Below, in pieces: positions 33,805 to 45,670 of a stretch of 64,000 bases of DNA; position 1 is the first letter of the stretch; each line of letters opens with the position of its first letter. Position numbers and translations under genes: made by a program. The stretch is from Forficula auricularia (lineage: Eukaryota; Arthropoda; Insecta; Dermaptera; Forficulidae), in NCBI GenBank assembly GCA_024734495.1, contig JALMQS010000816.1, positions 9,085,092 through 9,149,091 of the forward strand. The letters are read 5' to 3'. The notes under the pieces are model-generated. The model did not search any database. It was not told the origin of the DNA and worked only from the letters and a program-made list of their open reading frames with translations.

Positions 33805-34325
33805 TTAGTTTCTGTAATGAGATCGTCCTTAGAGAATAGATTAATATTAAAATCTCCAAAAATATTGCCCGCATTAAAATTCACCAAGTTATGAGATCGA
33901 TACTTTTTAAGTCTGCTTATATCTAAATTATAGAAAGCAATGTTAGCGCGATTGTTTTGCAATGAATGAGTGTTATGGAGGTACCCTCATCTTCGTGACA
34001 ATGGATCGGATTGGAGGGCAAATTTAAAAGGTCATTAATATAGATAGAAATGAGGTTGGGAGACTTCAGAACCGAGAAGAGGTCATTTCTTTACTCGTCT
34101 CTTAAGCGCTTTATTCCATATATGAGTAACATATGCTGGAATATCGTCCGTGGACCGATATTGCCTAAATCCGTATTGCTTGTCGTGGCATAATTTATTA
34201 GATCTCGAGTGCCGAAGAACTTTCTCATTAATGACCTTTTATATGATTTTAGAAAAAACCGAAGTAATAGCGATTATGGGGATAAAAGATGTTGATTGAT
34301 TGCTATTTGTCAATAAAAGTCAGAG
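33805..34325 (-). pseudogene. LINE reverse-transcriptase remnant
   Basis: Minus-strand translation, with frame breaks, gives IAITSVFSKI, DKQYGFRQYRST, a thumb-side block ending IYINDLLNLPSNPIHC, and SHNLVNFNAG near the end. These are the order and wording of a jockey-like reverse transcriptase from the finger to the thumb. The catalytic FADD position is replaced by HEDEG, and several frameshifts are needed, so it is dead. Confidence 0.75.
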
Positions 34326-34474
34326 GCTGAATCCACATTGAATTCGCACTATCTTATTAATTCTGTCTTGAATATATGTCACTCCTTTGGTGATTTTCAC
34401 CAAAATTTAGTCAATAAATTTTTTTTTTTGGCTTTTCGGCCCTTCCAGCCACAAGCCAATTTACGATACTATAT

Positions 34475-35390
34475 TGTAACAGTCTGCGGGTTAGGGCCCC
34501 ACCGGTAAAGATTTGTTTTAATATATATATCGATTAAGTAATTCCTTTTTAGATATATAATTGTTACTTAAGAAATAATAATTAATAAAAGGCCTGGTAG
34601 TTTTCCATTCTATCAGAGGACTAATTTGTTTGAATAGAGTTTATAGAATGGAATCTGCTAAGCCAGCGTTTTACACCCTTCGCTACTAGAAGGACAGCTA
34701 GAAGTGGACGACGACGACGGGGGGGGGGGGGGGCTGGCGGCTTGCGTCTGGCTGGCAAGCAAGCAGGGGAGACGGGTTCAGGCCTTCGGGCAGGAAGGAG
34801 GTTGGGGCAGAGAGGGGTTGCCCGAGGAAAATATGGGTTCAAGGGGCTGAGATTAAAGGAACGAGTTCATGTTTTTTGGCCCAGGGAGACGTGTGGCTGG
34901 TTGGCCTGAGGAGGCGAGGCCGAGAGGGGCAATATGGAGGGTTTTATCGGGATAATTTTGTCACAAAGGGGCGGGCGGAGTTTTGGGCCCAACGAGCGAG
35001 GCCGGGGGCTGATAATAGGGGTTGTGGTATTTGTGGCCCGGGGAGAGAGCTGTATCTTAAAGCGGTTTTGGGAAAATCGCAAAGGGGCGGGCGGAGTGCG
35101 TGTATGGCTGAGATGTAGTATTTGCGGCCCGGGGAGAGAGCTGTATCTTAAAGCGGTTTTGGGAAAATCGCCAAGGGGTGGGCGGAGTTGTGTATTGTTG
35201 AGATAATATCGAGAATCTCGTTTGTGTGTGTGTATTGTTAATCTAGTATAGAGAACCTCGTTGTGGAGGTGTGTAAGTGCGAGCGCATAAGAGATATATG
35301 AGATTGCGGCCGCCAAGGTATGTAAGAGATTAAATGTTGAACGAAGTACTTCTTTCTGTATTATTAATATACCAATTTATTGTTACGAAA
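34475..35390. mobile_element. GC-rich block, possible solo LTR
   Basis: A strikingly GC-rich segment in an AT-rich region, beginning TGTAACAG and ending near TTGTTACGAAACA. It contains a poly-G tract (34720-34733) and two close copies (third partial) of GGCCCGGGGAGAGAGCTG followed by AAAGCGGTTTTGGGAAAATC, about 85 bp apart. Its left flank CTATAT and start TGTAAC mirror those of the LTR element at 35470. The ORFs on both strands (34621-35316) lack domain character. A solo LTR is the best guess; the right boundary and duplication are not clean. Confidence 0.4.
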
Positions 35391-35395
35391 CATAT

Positions 35396-35469
35396 TTATT
35401 TGATTAATGACAAATATAATCAATCTAATAATTAATCTCCCTTATTATCAATTTACTGTGTCACTATAT
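35396..35469. repeat. ~75-bp AT-rich tandem unit, left of LTR
   Basis: TATTTGATTAATG to TTTACTGTGTCACTATAT. The same unit resumes at 45524 (TATTTGATCATTTAAT to ACTTGTCACTATA) and again at 45601, so the LTR element inserted between two units of a short tandem array. Confidence 0.65.
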
Positions 35470-38400
35470 TGTAACCTGCCCAAACTTAACCTTCGACTTA
35501 CTGACACTCCAATAGCTCACGAAGTGTGCTATTGAAAGTCTCGATCAGTCCGGCCAAGTTTGGTGGTTGTCTATCCGCCCTATTTAAGATGTTTAATATA
35601 TCAGTAACCGTGGGGGTGTGCGCTTACACTATATGCGGATAGGGTTACTGATAAGGCTATCGAATAAATTCGATAGATATAGTAGAATTTCGCTTGTTAA
35701 TCAAGATTTGTAGACGACCTTGGAGTCCCCTGTGAATATTTGTGGTGATTATGAGATAGGAGAGTTGGATGAGGTTTATAGGTCAGTAAAAAGAACACAA
35801 TTTTATTTAGGTTTTAGATAACTGATTTTAGCAGTATTCAAGATTTTAATGATGAATGTTTGATTCAGCCCCGAATAATTCAATATAAGCAAACCATACA
35901 ATAATTTTATAAAAACCAACAAAACTCAATTACTCTTTATAAACAGGTGGTTTATAATCTTATTATTAATTAGTAACAATACTCCTATAAAATCACAATC
36001 TTACTTATAAACAGATCGTTTATAAGTTATAGTTATTAAGCAACAATATTTAACGATATCAATTATACTTTCTATTTATAGAAAGTTCAATTAAACGACG
36101 TATTTTATAACAAAGACAATTTAAAAACTATTTATAGAAAAATCCCTTTTATAAGGTGTATTTATTAAAATATCGGTTTATTGTTATTATTTATTAGATA
36201 TTTCAAAGATATTTATTTGATTTAATTTTAGATAAATTTTACGATTTATTTATAGATAATCTATTTTTAGATTCTATTTATAGAACAAAGCTATTTTTAA
36301 TTGTCTATTTATAGAATAAACTATTAATAACTATTTAATTATAGAAAGTTTAAAATCTTTCAATACAATTCAAATTTTATTGATTGTTATTTAATCCCCT
36401 AATATATAATCTAATTATAGCAACAATCTATTTTTATCAATTAAATTCTATTTATAGATTTTTATTTCAATTGTTGTAATTTTGTTTTCATTGTTGAAAA
36501 TTAAAATTCTATTGTTGTAAATTCTATTATTAGAATTATCTAATTGTTGTAAAATTTATTTATAAATTTTATCTAAAAATAGATTTATAACTATGGAGGG
36601 ATATTGTTCTCCTTTGAGATTAAAATTTTATTTTGAACTTTTAAAAATTTCTATTTATAGATTTTATAAATAGTTTTTAGTTATTTTTAACTTAATATTA
36701 TTAATAACTTTCTATAAATAAACTATTATTCTATTTTTATATTTTAATATTTATTTTTAAATTTATATTGTTATAAATTCTCTATAAATATCTTTGATTT
36801 TATTTTAATAATTTTTAAAATTGGTTTTCCTTTTTAACAATAGGTTTTCTATAAATAGCCTTAATAGACTTTTGAATTTTAACTTTGATTTTTAAATAAT
36901 CTTTTTAATAAGTTTTATTTAAACTTTATTTTAAATTTAATTTATTAATAGATTTATAAATAGAATATTCTATTATTTATAGTTTAGTAACTATTATTCT
37001 TTGTCACTTTAAAATCGTTTCAAAATAAATTCTATTATTACAAATCGGTATTGTTACAAGTTATGTTGTTGATTACTTAATCAGTTAATTATTTATTATT
37101 TTATAATCATGCAGGTACCTGCCTTAATTTTATAGGCCTTGTTTAATTAGTTCTTATTAGTTAATTATTCTGGTTATATTTAATTCATATTACTTCTTAA
37201 TCTGAGCTCTTAATTAACATTTCATTTATCATTTGAAATATTTTATGAAATGTCTCCTTTTAAAAACAATTTAAATTTTCTATTTTCCAAATTTCAAATA
37301 TAATCCAAGTTACAATTATTATTTTATTTATTTCTATTTAAATAACCTTTTTAACATTTCTCTGACGTTTGATCATATGTTTAAATAAAATTTCAATTAT
37401 TTATTATTCTATTTGTTTGTCAATTGAATTTCAATTGTTTATTAATTATTAATAATAACTTTAGATTTCATTTATTTTCTCTACTTCAAATTAATAACAT
37501 AAAAACAAAAACAAAACATTTCCTTAATCTTCAAATAGGCTTGACTTATTAAATTTCCTTTTAATTTTAATAATTTTCTCCTTATCTAACTTGCTTTGTT
37601 TACATTTTTAAAACTCTTTATTTATTACTTTAATTTTTAATTTCTTTCCAATTTTATTATTTCTTTTTTTTTTTATTTCTCCGAATCCCGTTCAAAACAA
37701 AACAAAGTGTGTTTGAAACGAATGGCGTCAGGCGTTTCCTAGAACGAACCGGCGTCTCTCGACCATTCAATTTGATTGTCCTCCGTTTCAGCCCCTTGGG
37801 ATACTCTGTATTTTTTTATCCTTTCTCTCGGACCACGAACAACTAAAACCTCCTCCCTTTTATTTATTTTTCTTTTAATTTCTACTTTAACTACGTGGCA
37901 ACAGAGCCCCGGCTTCTACAGGTGAAACAAACTTACAGACAAGTCAGGTGCCCGGTTCAAATCCGTCTATACTCCCTGACGACCATTGATCAACACGTTA
38001 ATAATTTTTAATTCTACTACTATTTTATTAATATTAATCAATTTATTAATTAACTCAATAGCCTTCATTAAAGATTTCTAGGAAATGCCCTATTACTAAT
38101 AACTTATGAAATTTTTTAAATCATTTACTATTCTATTATTACTTTTGTTAATTTTATACTTTAAATAATTGTTAATGATTATTCCAAACATATGATCCGT
38201 CCTCTTATTTCAATATTTTACTTCAACATATTACTATTAACTTAAATTTCAATTAATTTTTAATCATTATCTTAATTAGATAATTCAATTATTTTTATTT
38301 TAATTTTATTGATTATTTTTATAATTAAGGTTAACATTATAGCAAAATTAATAAAAGAGCTTAGGACTAAATAGCGTTGTCGCCATTAGGAGAACACTGA

Positions 38401-39055
38401 ACAGCCGGGTAGTAATTCTTATCATATAAGAACTTTAGGCTAACACCCACACATATTAAATACTAAATAGTTAGTGTATTTTGTTATTTGATATAATGTT
38501 TCGTTTTGTACTTATCAAGATACAAGGTGTCAAACGCTGGTCACCGCGTTTCATTCAGGGACACGTGCTGCGATTGTATCAGCGCGTGGCTTCACTTATG
38601 AATAGCGTCCTTTGTCCAATCCGAATAATCACCGAGGTTTTTTGCAAATCCGTTCTTGAAAACTTCACATGGAGTTTCATAAACACTTTGAATAATGCTT
38701 TAAAGTTAAAACTTTAGTATAACTCCGGATGAATGGGGATTATTCAAAACAAAACAGGTGTTCTCCCTAAGATGGATGTCCGTGACCTCATGGCCCATAT
38801 ATCAATGACCTTCCTTCCACTCGACCTGATTTCCGCTAGCCATTCCTTCTCCAGCCATTCAGATGGCAGCACCAATCAATGACTGATCAATCAGTGTCAC
38901 CTACATTCCATAATTTGAATTATATTCAAATTTGAATATTTATCCGTCATTTGAATCAAGAATACTGCTTTTACTCTTATAAAATAATTAATTAAAATAC
39001 TAATTTTGCTGACTAATTAATTAATAAAAAAAATGAAAAAAGTGGGCATGCAACA
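35470..39055 (-). mobile_element. 3' LTR of gypsy-like element
   Basis: 3586-bp LTR, TG...CA on either strand, paired with 41900-45523. It is extremely AT-rich, with many CTATTTATAG-type motifs between 36060 and 37000. Near 37950 is CCGGTTCAAATCC, which fits a Pol III B box. Most of it is nearly identical to the partner LTR, but 38540-38890 has lost many small segments relative to 44965-45355. ORFs inside, such as 38481-38717, are not conserved between the two LTRs. Confidence 0.92.
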
Positions 39056-39067
39056 TATCCCCCCCGG
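39056..39067 (-). promoter_or_regulatory. Polypurine tract
   Basis: On the minus strand GGGGGGGATA abuts the TG of the 3' LTR at 39055. A purine run at this position primes plus-strand DNA synthesis in LTR elements. Confidence 0.7.
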
Positions 39068-39774
39068 AAGTTTGGATGAAACAACACCGTTATTTCAGTC
39101 GAACTTCCCTATCTACCTTCAACCAATTTTTTCCTTTTTTGTTTGGGTAGTTGGGTGTTGTCGGATGGATGTAGGATAATGTATGCAACTCAATGATTTT
39201 CAATTTCAAAACAAAATAAAACCAACATCTCATTCAACTTGATTGGCTTTTTGCCCAATACAAGTTGTTGATTCAGATTCTTTCTTCTGAAATGTTCGAA
39301 CCGTCTTGGTTCCTAAATACTAAATTTCCTTAATCTAATAATTCCTACCTCTAAACTAAACTAATGCCTAAACCTAAACTTACTAATACCTAAACTAAAC
39401 CTAAATAACTAAAACACTTACTATCTAACTTACTACCTCAGGGCTACTTATTTGAGTAGTCCCTGGGTTTCTAACTTACACTAATTTCTTACTAACTACC
39501 TAAACTAAACGAAAACTAACCTAAACCTAATTAACTAACCTAAATACCTAAAAACCTAAATACCTAACGTCAAAGTCTGTCTGGTCCGTCGTCTATCGTT
39601 GGTCAAAAAAAAATTGTTCTATTAGGGACATAACTTTAATTAAGGTCATTGTCAAAAAAATTAACCTAGTCCTCTAAAAGGGGTGGAATTACTAATTGGC
39701 TCGTTTTGGAGGGTCAAGTGAAATCTCAGCCTGTTTCTTACTCGGTTTCTAAAAGAAACCTAGACCCTCAACTG

Positions 39775-41382
39775 TTAACGACTAGGTGGATTATAAGTTT
39801 TTAACTGTCTGATATTATATGTCCCTAATACTTCTTGTCGTATGCCTCTAATACTACAGGCCTTGTTTCCTACTACTCCTGCAACCCTGCGAGGTCCTCT
39901 ACCAAACAAAAAGAATCCTAGGCCCCCTCTTCCCGGCCTCGGAACTTCTTGTTCTTTGTATGGAACTTTGTCCTCGTTCTTGTATTTGGACTTCATTTTG
40001 AATTTGTTACGTCCTTGGTATTTTCGTTTCATCCTTCTGGCCCTCTCTACCACTAGGGTATCGAGAGTCAATTCAGGATTCGTATTTAATTCTTGAAACT
40101 TGGGTTGAGTCGGTTTCGGTTTGGGTTGACCGTTGTGTAGCATATACGTGGTCATTCCCTTTCCCGCATGCAAATTGATATTAAACAGGTATACCACCAA
40201 ATTGCTACTTTTATCACAGGAATTGTGTTGACCATAACTGAAGGGACGAAACAAACCAGATAGCTCTCTCATTATTCTCTCCACCGGATTGAGTTGTGAG
40301 TTTCTTATGGACGTTAGCCTACTCAGTATTCTGAGATCAGCTAACGTTCTTTTCTCGAGAGCACTAGAGAATCGCTCCCCTCTGTCAGTCAACACTCTTT
40401 CTGGTCTCTGTTCAGATTGTTGTTCAGTTTTGGCGGCATCTACTGATTGTTTTGGTTGTTCGATAGACTCATCAAATGATTCTAATTTGTTATCCGTTTC
40501 CTTTTCTGTTTGTATTATAGGTAGTGGAAGTATTTCATCCCTGGTAGAAAATTCTTTTTCGGCTATAATAAAAGTATTGACACTTTCAACAATGCTTTTT
40601 AGATTGTAATATGAACCAGAAACGGAGGTACTTTGTTGCAAACCTGTCCTTGACATCATTTTTTCAGTATCTGCTGGAACTGTGTTCCTTATATCCTGTT
40701 CAGATTGTTGTTCAGTTTTGGCGGCATCTACTGATTGTTGTGGTTGATCGTTAGACTCGTCTAGTGATTCAGGTTTACTGTCTGTTTCTTTTTCTGCCAG
40801 TATTATAGGCAGTGGAAGTATTTCATCTCTGGTAGAAAATTCTTTTTCGGCTATAATAAAAGTATTGACACTTTCAACAATGCTTTTTAGATTGTAATAT
40901 GAACCAGAAACGGAGGTACTTTGTTGCAAACCTGTCCTTGACATCATTTTTTCAGTATCTGCTGGAACTGTGTTCCTTATATCCTGTTCAGATTGTTGTT
41001 CAGTTTTGGCGGCATCTACTGATTGTTGTGGTTGATCGTTAGACTCGTCTAGTGATTCAGGTTTACTGTCTGTTTCTTTTTCTGCCAGTATTATAGGCAG
41101 TGGAAGTATTTCATCTCTGGTAGAAAATTCTTTTTCGGCTATAATAAAAGTATTGACACTTTCAACAATGCTTTTTAGATTGTAATGTGAACCAGAGACG
41201 GATGTACTTTGGCGCAGCCCTGTTCTTGACATTATTCTTTTTGTATCGTTCGTTAAATCCTGTGCCATTTTTTTGGCCTCATTTCCGAGATTTTTGATGT
41301 CTTGTGTCATATTGTCATATTTTTGACATATTTGGTTCATTGTTATATCTTGCTTTTGAAATTGTTGGTTCATTCTTTGCAT
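39775..41382 (-). CDS. Gag-like repeats fused to integrase C-terminal part
   Basis: 535 codons in minus orientation. Residues about 1-50 are coiled-coil (MNQICQKYDNMTQDIKNLG). Residues 50-320 hold three copies of a 96-residue (288-bp) repeat, each with MSRTGLQQSTSVSGS, FSTRDEILPLPII and QSVDAAKTEQQSEQ; copies one and two in reading order are nearly identical. From about residue 325 it reads VLTDRGERFSSALE and NPVERIMRELSGLFR, which is the end of a gypsy integrase core (the DRG and NPVER blocks). It continues with an integrase C-terminal domain (FLFGRGPRRVAGVVGNKACS, LGTYNIRQLK). Everything between gag and mid-integrase is missing, so the join looks like an internal deletion that kept the frame open. 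Confidence 0.8.
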   Translation of the reverse strand: MQRMNQQFQKQDITMNQICQKYDNMTQDIKNLGNEAKKMAQDLTNDTKRIMSRTGLRQSTSVSGSHYNLKSIVESVNTFIIAEKEFSTRDEILPLPIILAEKETDSKPESLDESNDQPQQSVDAAKTEQQSEQDIRNTVPADTEKMMSRTGLQQSTSVSGSYYNLKSIVESVNTFIIAEKEFSTRDEILPLPIILAEKETDSKPESLDESNDQPQQSVDAAKTEQQSEQDIRNTVPADTEKMMSRTGLQQSTSVSGSYYNLKSIVESVNTFIIAEKEFSTRDEILPLPIIQTEKETDNKLESFDESIEQPKQSVDAAKTEQQSEQRPERVLTDRGERFSSALEKRTLADLRILSRLTSIRNSQLNPVERIMRELSGLFRPFSYGQHNSCDKSSNLVVYLFNINLHAGKGMTTYMLHNGQPKPKPTQPKFQELNTNPELTLDTLVVERARRMKRKYQGRNKFKMKSKYKNEDKVPYKEQEVPRPGRGGLGFFLFGRGPRRVAGVVGNKACSIRGIRQEVLGTYNIRQLKTYNPPSR

Positions 41383-41813
41383 TCTTTCTGGAATTGTTGG
41401 TTCATTCTTTGCATTTCTTCTTGAAATTGTTGCATCATTGTTTGTTGCATCATTGCTTGAAGTTGTTGCAAAAACAGTGCATTTGAGTCTTGTGGTGTGA
41501 TAGGGGTTAAGCTTGGGACGGGATGCTGTGGGTCTGACCCTAGTGCTGATGTTGGGTTAGGGTTGGGTGATAGTTGGTTTGTACCCTGTTCTACTGGCGG
41601 AGTGATGTGCACTTGAGCTAATTGCTGTTGTAGTTGCTCATCATCCCCCAATTCGCCCACTGTATTATCTAGCAGAGCATCAACCGAGGTTTCAGACTGT
41701 ATAACGCTGTCTGCGTTTTCCTCAGTTGATGTCTCCCGCTGATCCCTGTACTCCCTGTACTGACTCTCCCCCATCTCCCTCTCTCCACTCTCATCATCAC
41801 CATGTTGTGACAT
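41370..41813 (-). CDS. Gag-like N-terminal frame
   Basis: 147 codons starting MSQHGDDESGEREM: acidic N-terminus, Pro-rich middle (PNPNPTSALG), then a Gln/Met-rich coiled-coil segment. It runs out of frame near 41375-41400, where a roughly 30-bp tandem repeat (AATGCAAAGAATGAACCAAC twice) shifts reading into the downstream frame. Either the element uses a programmed shift or this small duplication has broken it. Position just inside the primer site supports a gag role, though no zinc knuckle is visible. Confidence 0.65.
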   Translation of the reverse strand: MSQHGDDESGEREMGESQYREYRDQRETSTEENADSVIQSETSVDALLDNTVGELGDDEQLQQQLAQVHITPPVEQGTNQLSPNPNPTSALGSDPQHPVPSLTPITPQDSNALFLQQLQAMMQQTMMQQFQEEMQRMNQQFQKECKE

Positions 41814-41879
41814 TTTGTTGTTGTTTATGTCACTCTTTCAAAGAATCACTCCAGGCCCTCTCTCCCGATCAACAGCGAA

Positions 41880-41897
41880 ATCCCAGCACCTCCACCA
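41880..41897 (-). promoter_or_regulatory. Primer-binding site
   Basis: On the minus strand, two bases inside the 5' LTR, the sequence is TGGTGGAGGTGCTGGGAT, complementary to a tRNA 3' end finishing in CACCUCCACCA. The TGG start two bases from the LTR edge is the normal place for a tRNA-primed element. The tRNA isoacceptor is not identified. Confidence 0.8.
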
Positions 41898-41899
41898 GA

Positions 41900-44800
41900 T
41901 GTAACCTGCCCAAACTTAACCTTCGACTTACTGACACTCCAATAGCTCACGAAGTGTGCTATTGAAAGTCTCGATCAGTCCGGCCAAGTTTGGTGGTTGT
42001 CTATCCGCCCTATTTAAGATGTTTAATATATCAGTAACCGTGGGGGTGTGCGCTTACACTATATGCGGATAGGGTTACTGATAAGGCTATCGAATAAATT
42101 CGATAGATATAGTAGAATTTCGCTTGTTGATCAAGATTTGTAGACGACCTTGGAGTCCCCTGTGAATATTTGTGGTGATTATGAGATAGGAGAGTTGGAT
42201 GAGGTTTATAGGTCAGTAAAAAGAACACAATTTTATTTAGGTTTTAGATAACTGATTTTAGCAGTATTCAAGATTTTAATGATGAATGTTTGATTCAGCC
42301 CCGAATAATTCAATATAAGCAAACAATACAATAATTTTATAAAAACCAACAAAACTCAATTACTCTTTATAAACAGGTGGTTTATAATCTTATTATTAAT
42401 TAGTAACAATACTCTTATAAAATCACAATCTTACTTATAAACAGATCGTTTATAAGTTATAGTTATTAAGCAACAATATTTAACAATATCAATTATACTT
42501 TCTATTTATAGAAATTTCAAATAAACGACGTATTTTATAACAAAGACAATTTAAAAACTATTTATAGAAAAATCCCTTTTATAAGGTGTATTTATTAAAA
42601 TATCGGTTTATTGTTATTATTTATAGATATTTTAAAGATATTTATTTGATTTATTTTTAGGTAATTTTACGATTTATTTATAGATGATCTATTTTTAGAT
42701 TCTATTTATAGAACAAAGCTATTTTTAATTGTCTATTTATAGAATAAACTATTAATAACTATTTAATTATAGAAAGTTTAAAATCTTACAATACAATTCA
42801 AATTTTATTGATTGTTATTTAATCCCCTAATATATAATCTAATTATAGCAACAATCTATTTTTATCAATTAAATTCTATTTATAGATTTTTATTTCAATT
42901 GTTGTAATTTTGTTTTCATTGTTGAAAATTAAAATTCTATTGTTGTAAATTCTATTATTAGAATTATCTAATTGTTGTAAAATTTATTTATAAATTTTAT
43001 CTAAAAATAGATTTATAACTATGGAGGGATATTGTTCTCCTTTGAGATTAAAATTTTATTTTGAACTTTTAAAAATTTCTATTTATAGATTTTATAAATA
43101 GTTTTTAGTTATTTTTAACTTTAAGGTTATTAATAGCTTTCTATAAATAAACTATTATTCTATTTTTATATTTTAAAATTTATTTTTAAATTTAAATTAT
43201 AAATTCTCTATAAATATCTTTGATTTTATTTTAATAATTTTTAAAATTAATTTTCTTTTTAATAATTGGTTTTCTATAAATAGCCTTAATAGACTTTTGA
43301 ATTTTAACTTTGATTTTTAAATAATCTTTTTAATAAGTTTTATTTAAACTTTATTTTAAATTTAATTTATTAATAGATTTATAAATAGAATATTCTATTA
43401 TTTATAGTTTAGTAACTATTATCCTTTGTCACTTTAAAATCGTTTCAAATTAAATTCTATTATTGACAAAATCAGTATTGTTACAAGTTATATTGTTGAT
43501 TACTTAATCAGTTAATTATTTATTATTTTATAATCATGCAGGTACCTGCCTTATTTTATATAGGCCTTGTTTAAATTATATTATTATTAGTTAATTATTT
43601 TGTTTATATTTAATTCATATTAATTCTTAATCTAAGCTCTTAAATAACATTTCATTTATCATTTGAAATATTTTATGAAATGTTTCCTTTTAAAAACAAT
43701 TTAAATTTTCTATTTTCCAAATTTCAAATATAATCCAAGTTACAATTATTATTTTATTTATTTCTATTTAAATAACCTTTTTAACATTTCTCTGACGTTT
43801 GATCATATGTTTAAATAAAATTTCAATTATTTATTATTCTATTTGTTTGTCAATTGAATTTCAATTGTTTATTAATTATTAATAATAACTTTAGATTTCA
43901 TTTATTTTCTCTACTTCAAATTAATAACATAAAAACAAAAACAAAACATTTCCTTAATCTTCAAATAGGCTATTCTTATTAAATTTCTTTTTTTACTTTT
44001 AATATTTTCCTCTTTATCTAACTCGCTTTGTTTACTTTTTAAAACTCTTTATTTATTACTTTAATTTTTATTTCTTTCCAATTTTATTATTTCTTTTTTT
44101 TTATATTTCTTCGAATCCCGTTCAAAACAAAACAAAGTGTGTTTGAAACGAATGGCGTCAGGTGTTTCCTAGAACGAACCGGCGTCTCTTGACCATTCAA
44201 TTTGATTGTCCTCTGTTTCAGCCCCTTGGGATACTCTGTATTTTTTTATCCTTTCTCATCGGACCACGAACAATTTAATACCTTCTCCCTTTTATTTATT
44301 TTTCTTTTAATTTCTACTTTAACTACGTGGCAACAGAGCCCCGGCTTCTACAGGTGAAACAAACTTACAGACAAGTCAGGTGCCCGGTTCAAATCCGTCT
44401 ATACTCCCTGACGACCATTGATCAACACGTTAATAATTTTTAATTCTACTACTATTTTATTAATATTAATCAATTTATTAATTAACTCAATAGCCTTCAT
44501 TGAAGATTTCTAGGAAATGCCCTATTACTAATAACTTATGAAATTTTTTAAATCATTTACTATTCTATTATTACTTTTGTTAATTTTATACTTTAAATAA
44601 TTGTTAATGATTATTCCAAACATATGATCCGTCCTCTTATTTCAATATTTTACTTCAACATATTACTATTAACTCAAATTTCAATTAATTTTTAATCATT
44701 GTCTTAATTAGATAATTCAATTTTTTTTTATTTTAATTTTATTGATTATTTTATAATTAAGGTTAACATTATAGCAAAATTAATAAAAGAGCTTAGAACT

Positions 44801-45523
44801 AAATAGCGTTGTCGCCATTAGGAGAACACTGAACAGCCGGGTAGTAATTCTTATCATATAAGAATTTTAGGCTAACACCCACACATATTAAATACTAAAT
44901 AGTTAGTGTATTTTGTTATTTGATATAATGTTTCGTTTTGTACTTATCAAGATACAAGGTGTCAAACGCCGGTCACCGCGTTTCATTTCAGGGACACGTG
45001 ACTGCGACTGTATCAGCGTGCGATGAGCTTCACTTATAGAATAGCGTCCTTTTGGAAAGCCAATCCGAACCATCACCGAGGCTTTTGCAAATCCGTTCTT
45101 GAGAACTTCACATGGAGTTTCGCAAACTCTTGCTGAATATTATGCTTTAAGAGTTACAACTTTTAGCACAACTCCGGATGAATGGGGATTTATTCAAGAA
45201 GCAAAGCAGGTGTTCATCCCGAACCAGATGGATGTCCGTAGACCTCATGGCCCATATATCCGTGGCCTTCCTTCCACTCGCCGACCCGATTTCCGCTTCT
45301 GCTCATTCCTTCTCCAGCCATTCAGATGGCAGCACCAATCAATGAGCTGATCAGTTGGTGTCACCTACATTCCATAATTTGAATTATATTCAAATTTGAA
45401 TACTATCCGAATCATTTGAATCAAGAATACTGCTTTTACTCTTATAAAATAATTAATTAAAAATGCTAATTTTGCTGACTAAATTAAATTAATACAAAAA
45501 ATGAAAAAAGTGGGCATGCAACA
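41900..45523 (-). mobile_element. 5' LTR of gypsy-like element
   Basis: 3624-bp partner of 35470-39055. It should hold promoter and polyadenylation signals for the minus-strand transcript; I cannot pinpoint the start site. This copy is the fuller one in the 44965-45355 interval and reads smoothly there (frame 45099-45350), suggesting the ancestral state. Confidence 0.92.
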
Positions 45524-45670
45524 ATATATTTGATCATTTAATAAAATCAATATAATTAATATAATAATTAATAACCCTTGAATGAATTTACTTGTCACTA
45601 TATATTTGCTTATTTAATCAAATAAATATAATTAATATCATAGTTAATAATCCTTGAATTAGTTATTCAG
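45524..45670. repeat. ~75-bp AT-rich tandem units, right of LTR
   Basis: Two units (45524-45600 and 45601-45670) of the repeat also present at 35396-35469. The intact junction between them supplies the empty-site sequence for the LTR insertion. Confidence 0.65.

Larger units (their letters stand above)
35470..45523 (-). mobile_element. Ty3/gypsy-like LTR retrotransposon, gag-integrase only
   Basis: A complete but non-autonomous element of 10054 bp in minus orientation: 5' LTR 41900-45523, primer site, one reading region (two frames), polypurine tract, 3' LTR 35470-39055. It is flanked by the 4-bp duplication ATAT (35466-35469, 45524-45527). The empty site inferred by joining the flanks (CACTATATATTTG) matches the unoccupied junction of the local tandem repeat at 45596-45608, which confirms both ends. 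The internal region is 2844 bp, and I see no protease, reverse transcriptase or RNase H. The high LTR similarity implies recent insertion, so proteins must have come from an autonomous relative. Confidence 0.9.

Noticed and set aside
34621..35316. Several frames on both strands of the GC-rich block
   Set aside because: GC richness removes stop codons by chance; translations are Pro/Arg or Gly/Arg repeats following the tandem DNA repeats.
37945..37990. tRNA gene or SINE in the LTR (CCGGTTCAAATCC)
   Set aside because: Only a B-box-like piece is evident, with no convincing A box or cloverleaf; it was mentioned under the LTR only.
38481..38717. Frame within the left LTR
   Set aside because: The homologous part of the right LTR does not keep this frame; the region differs by many indels between the LTRs.
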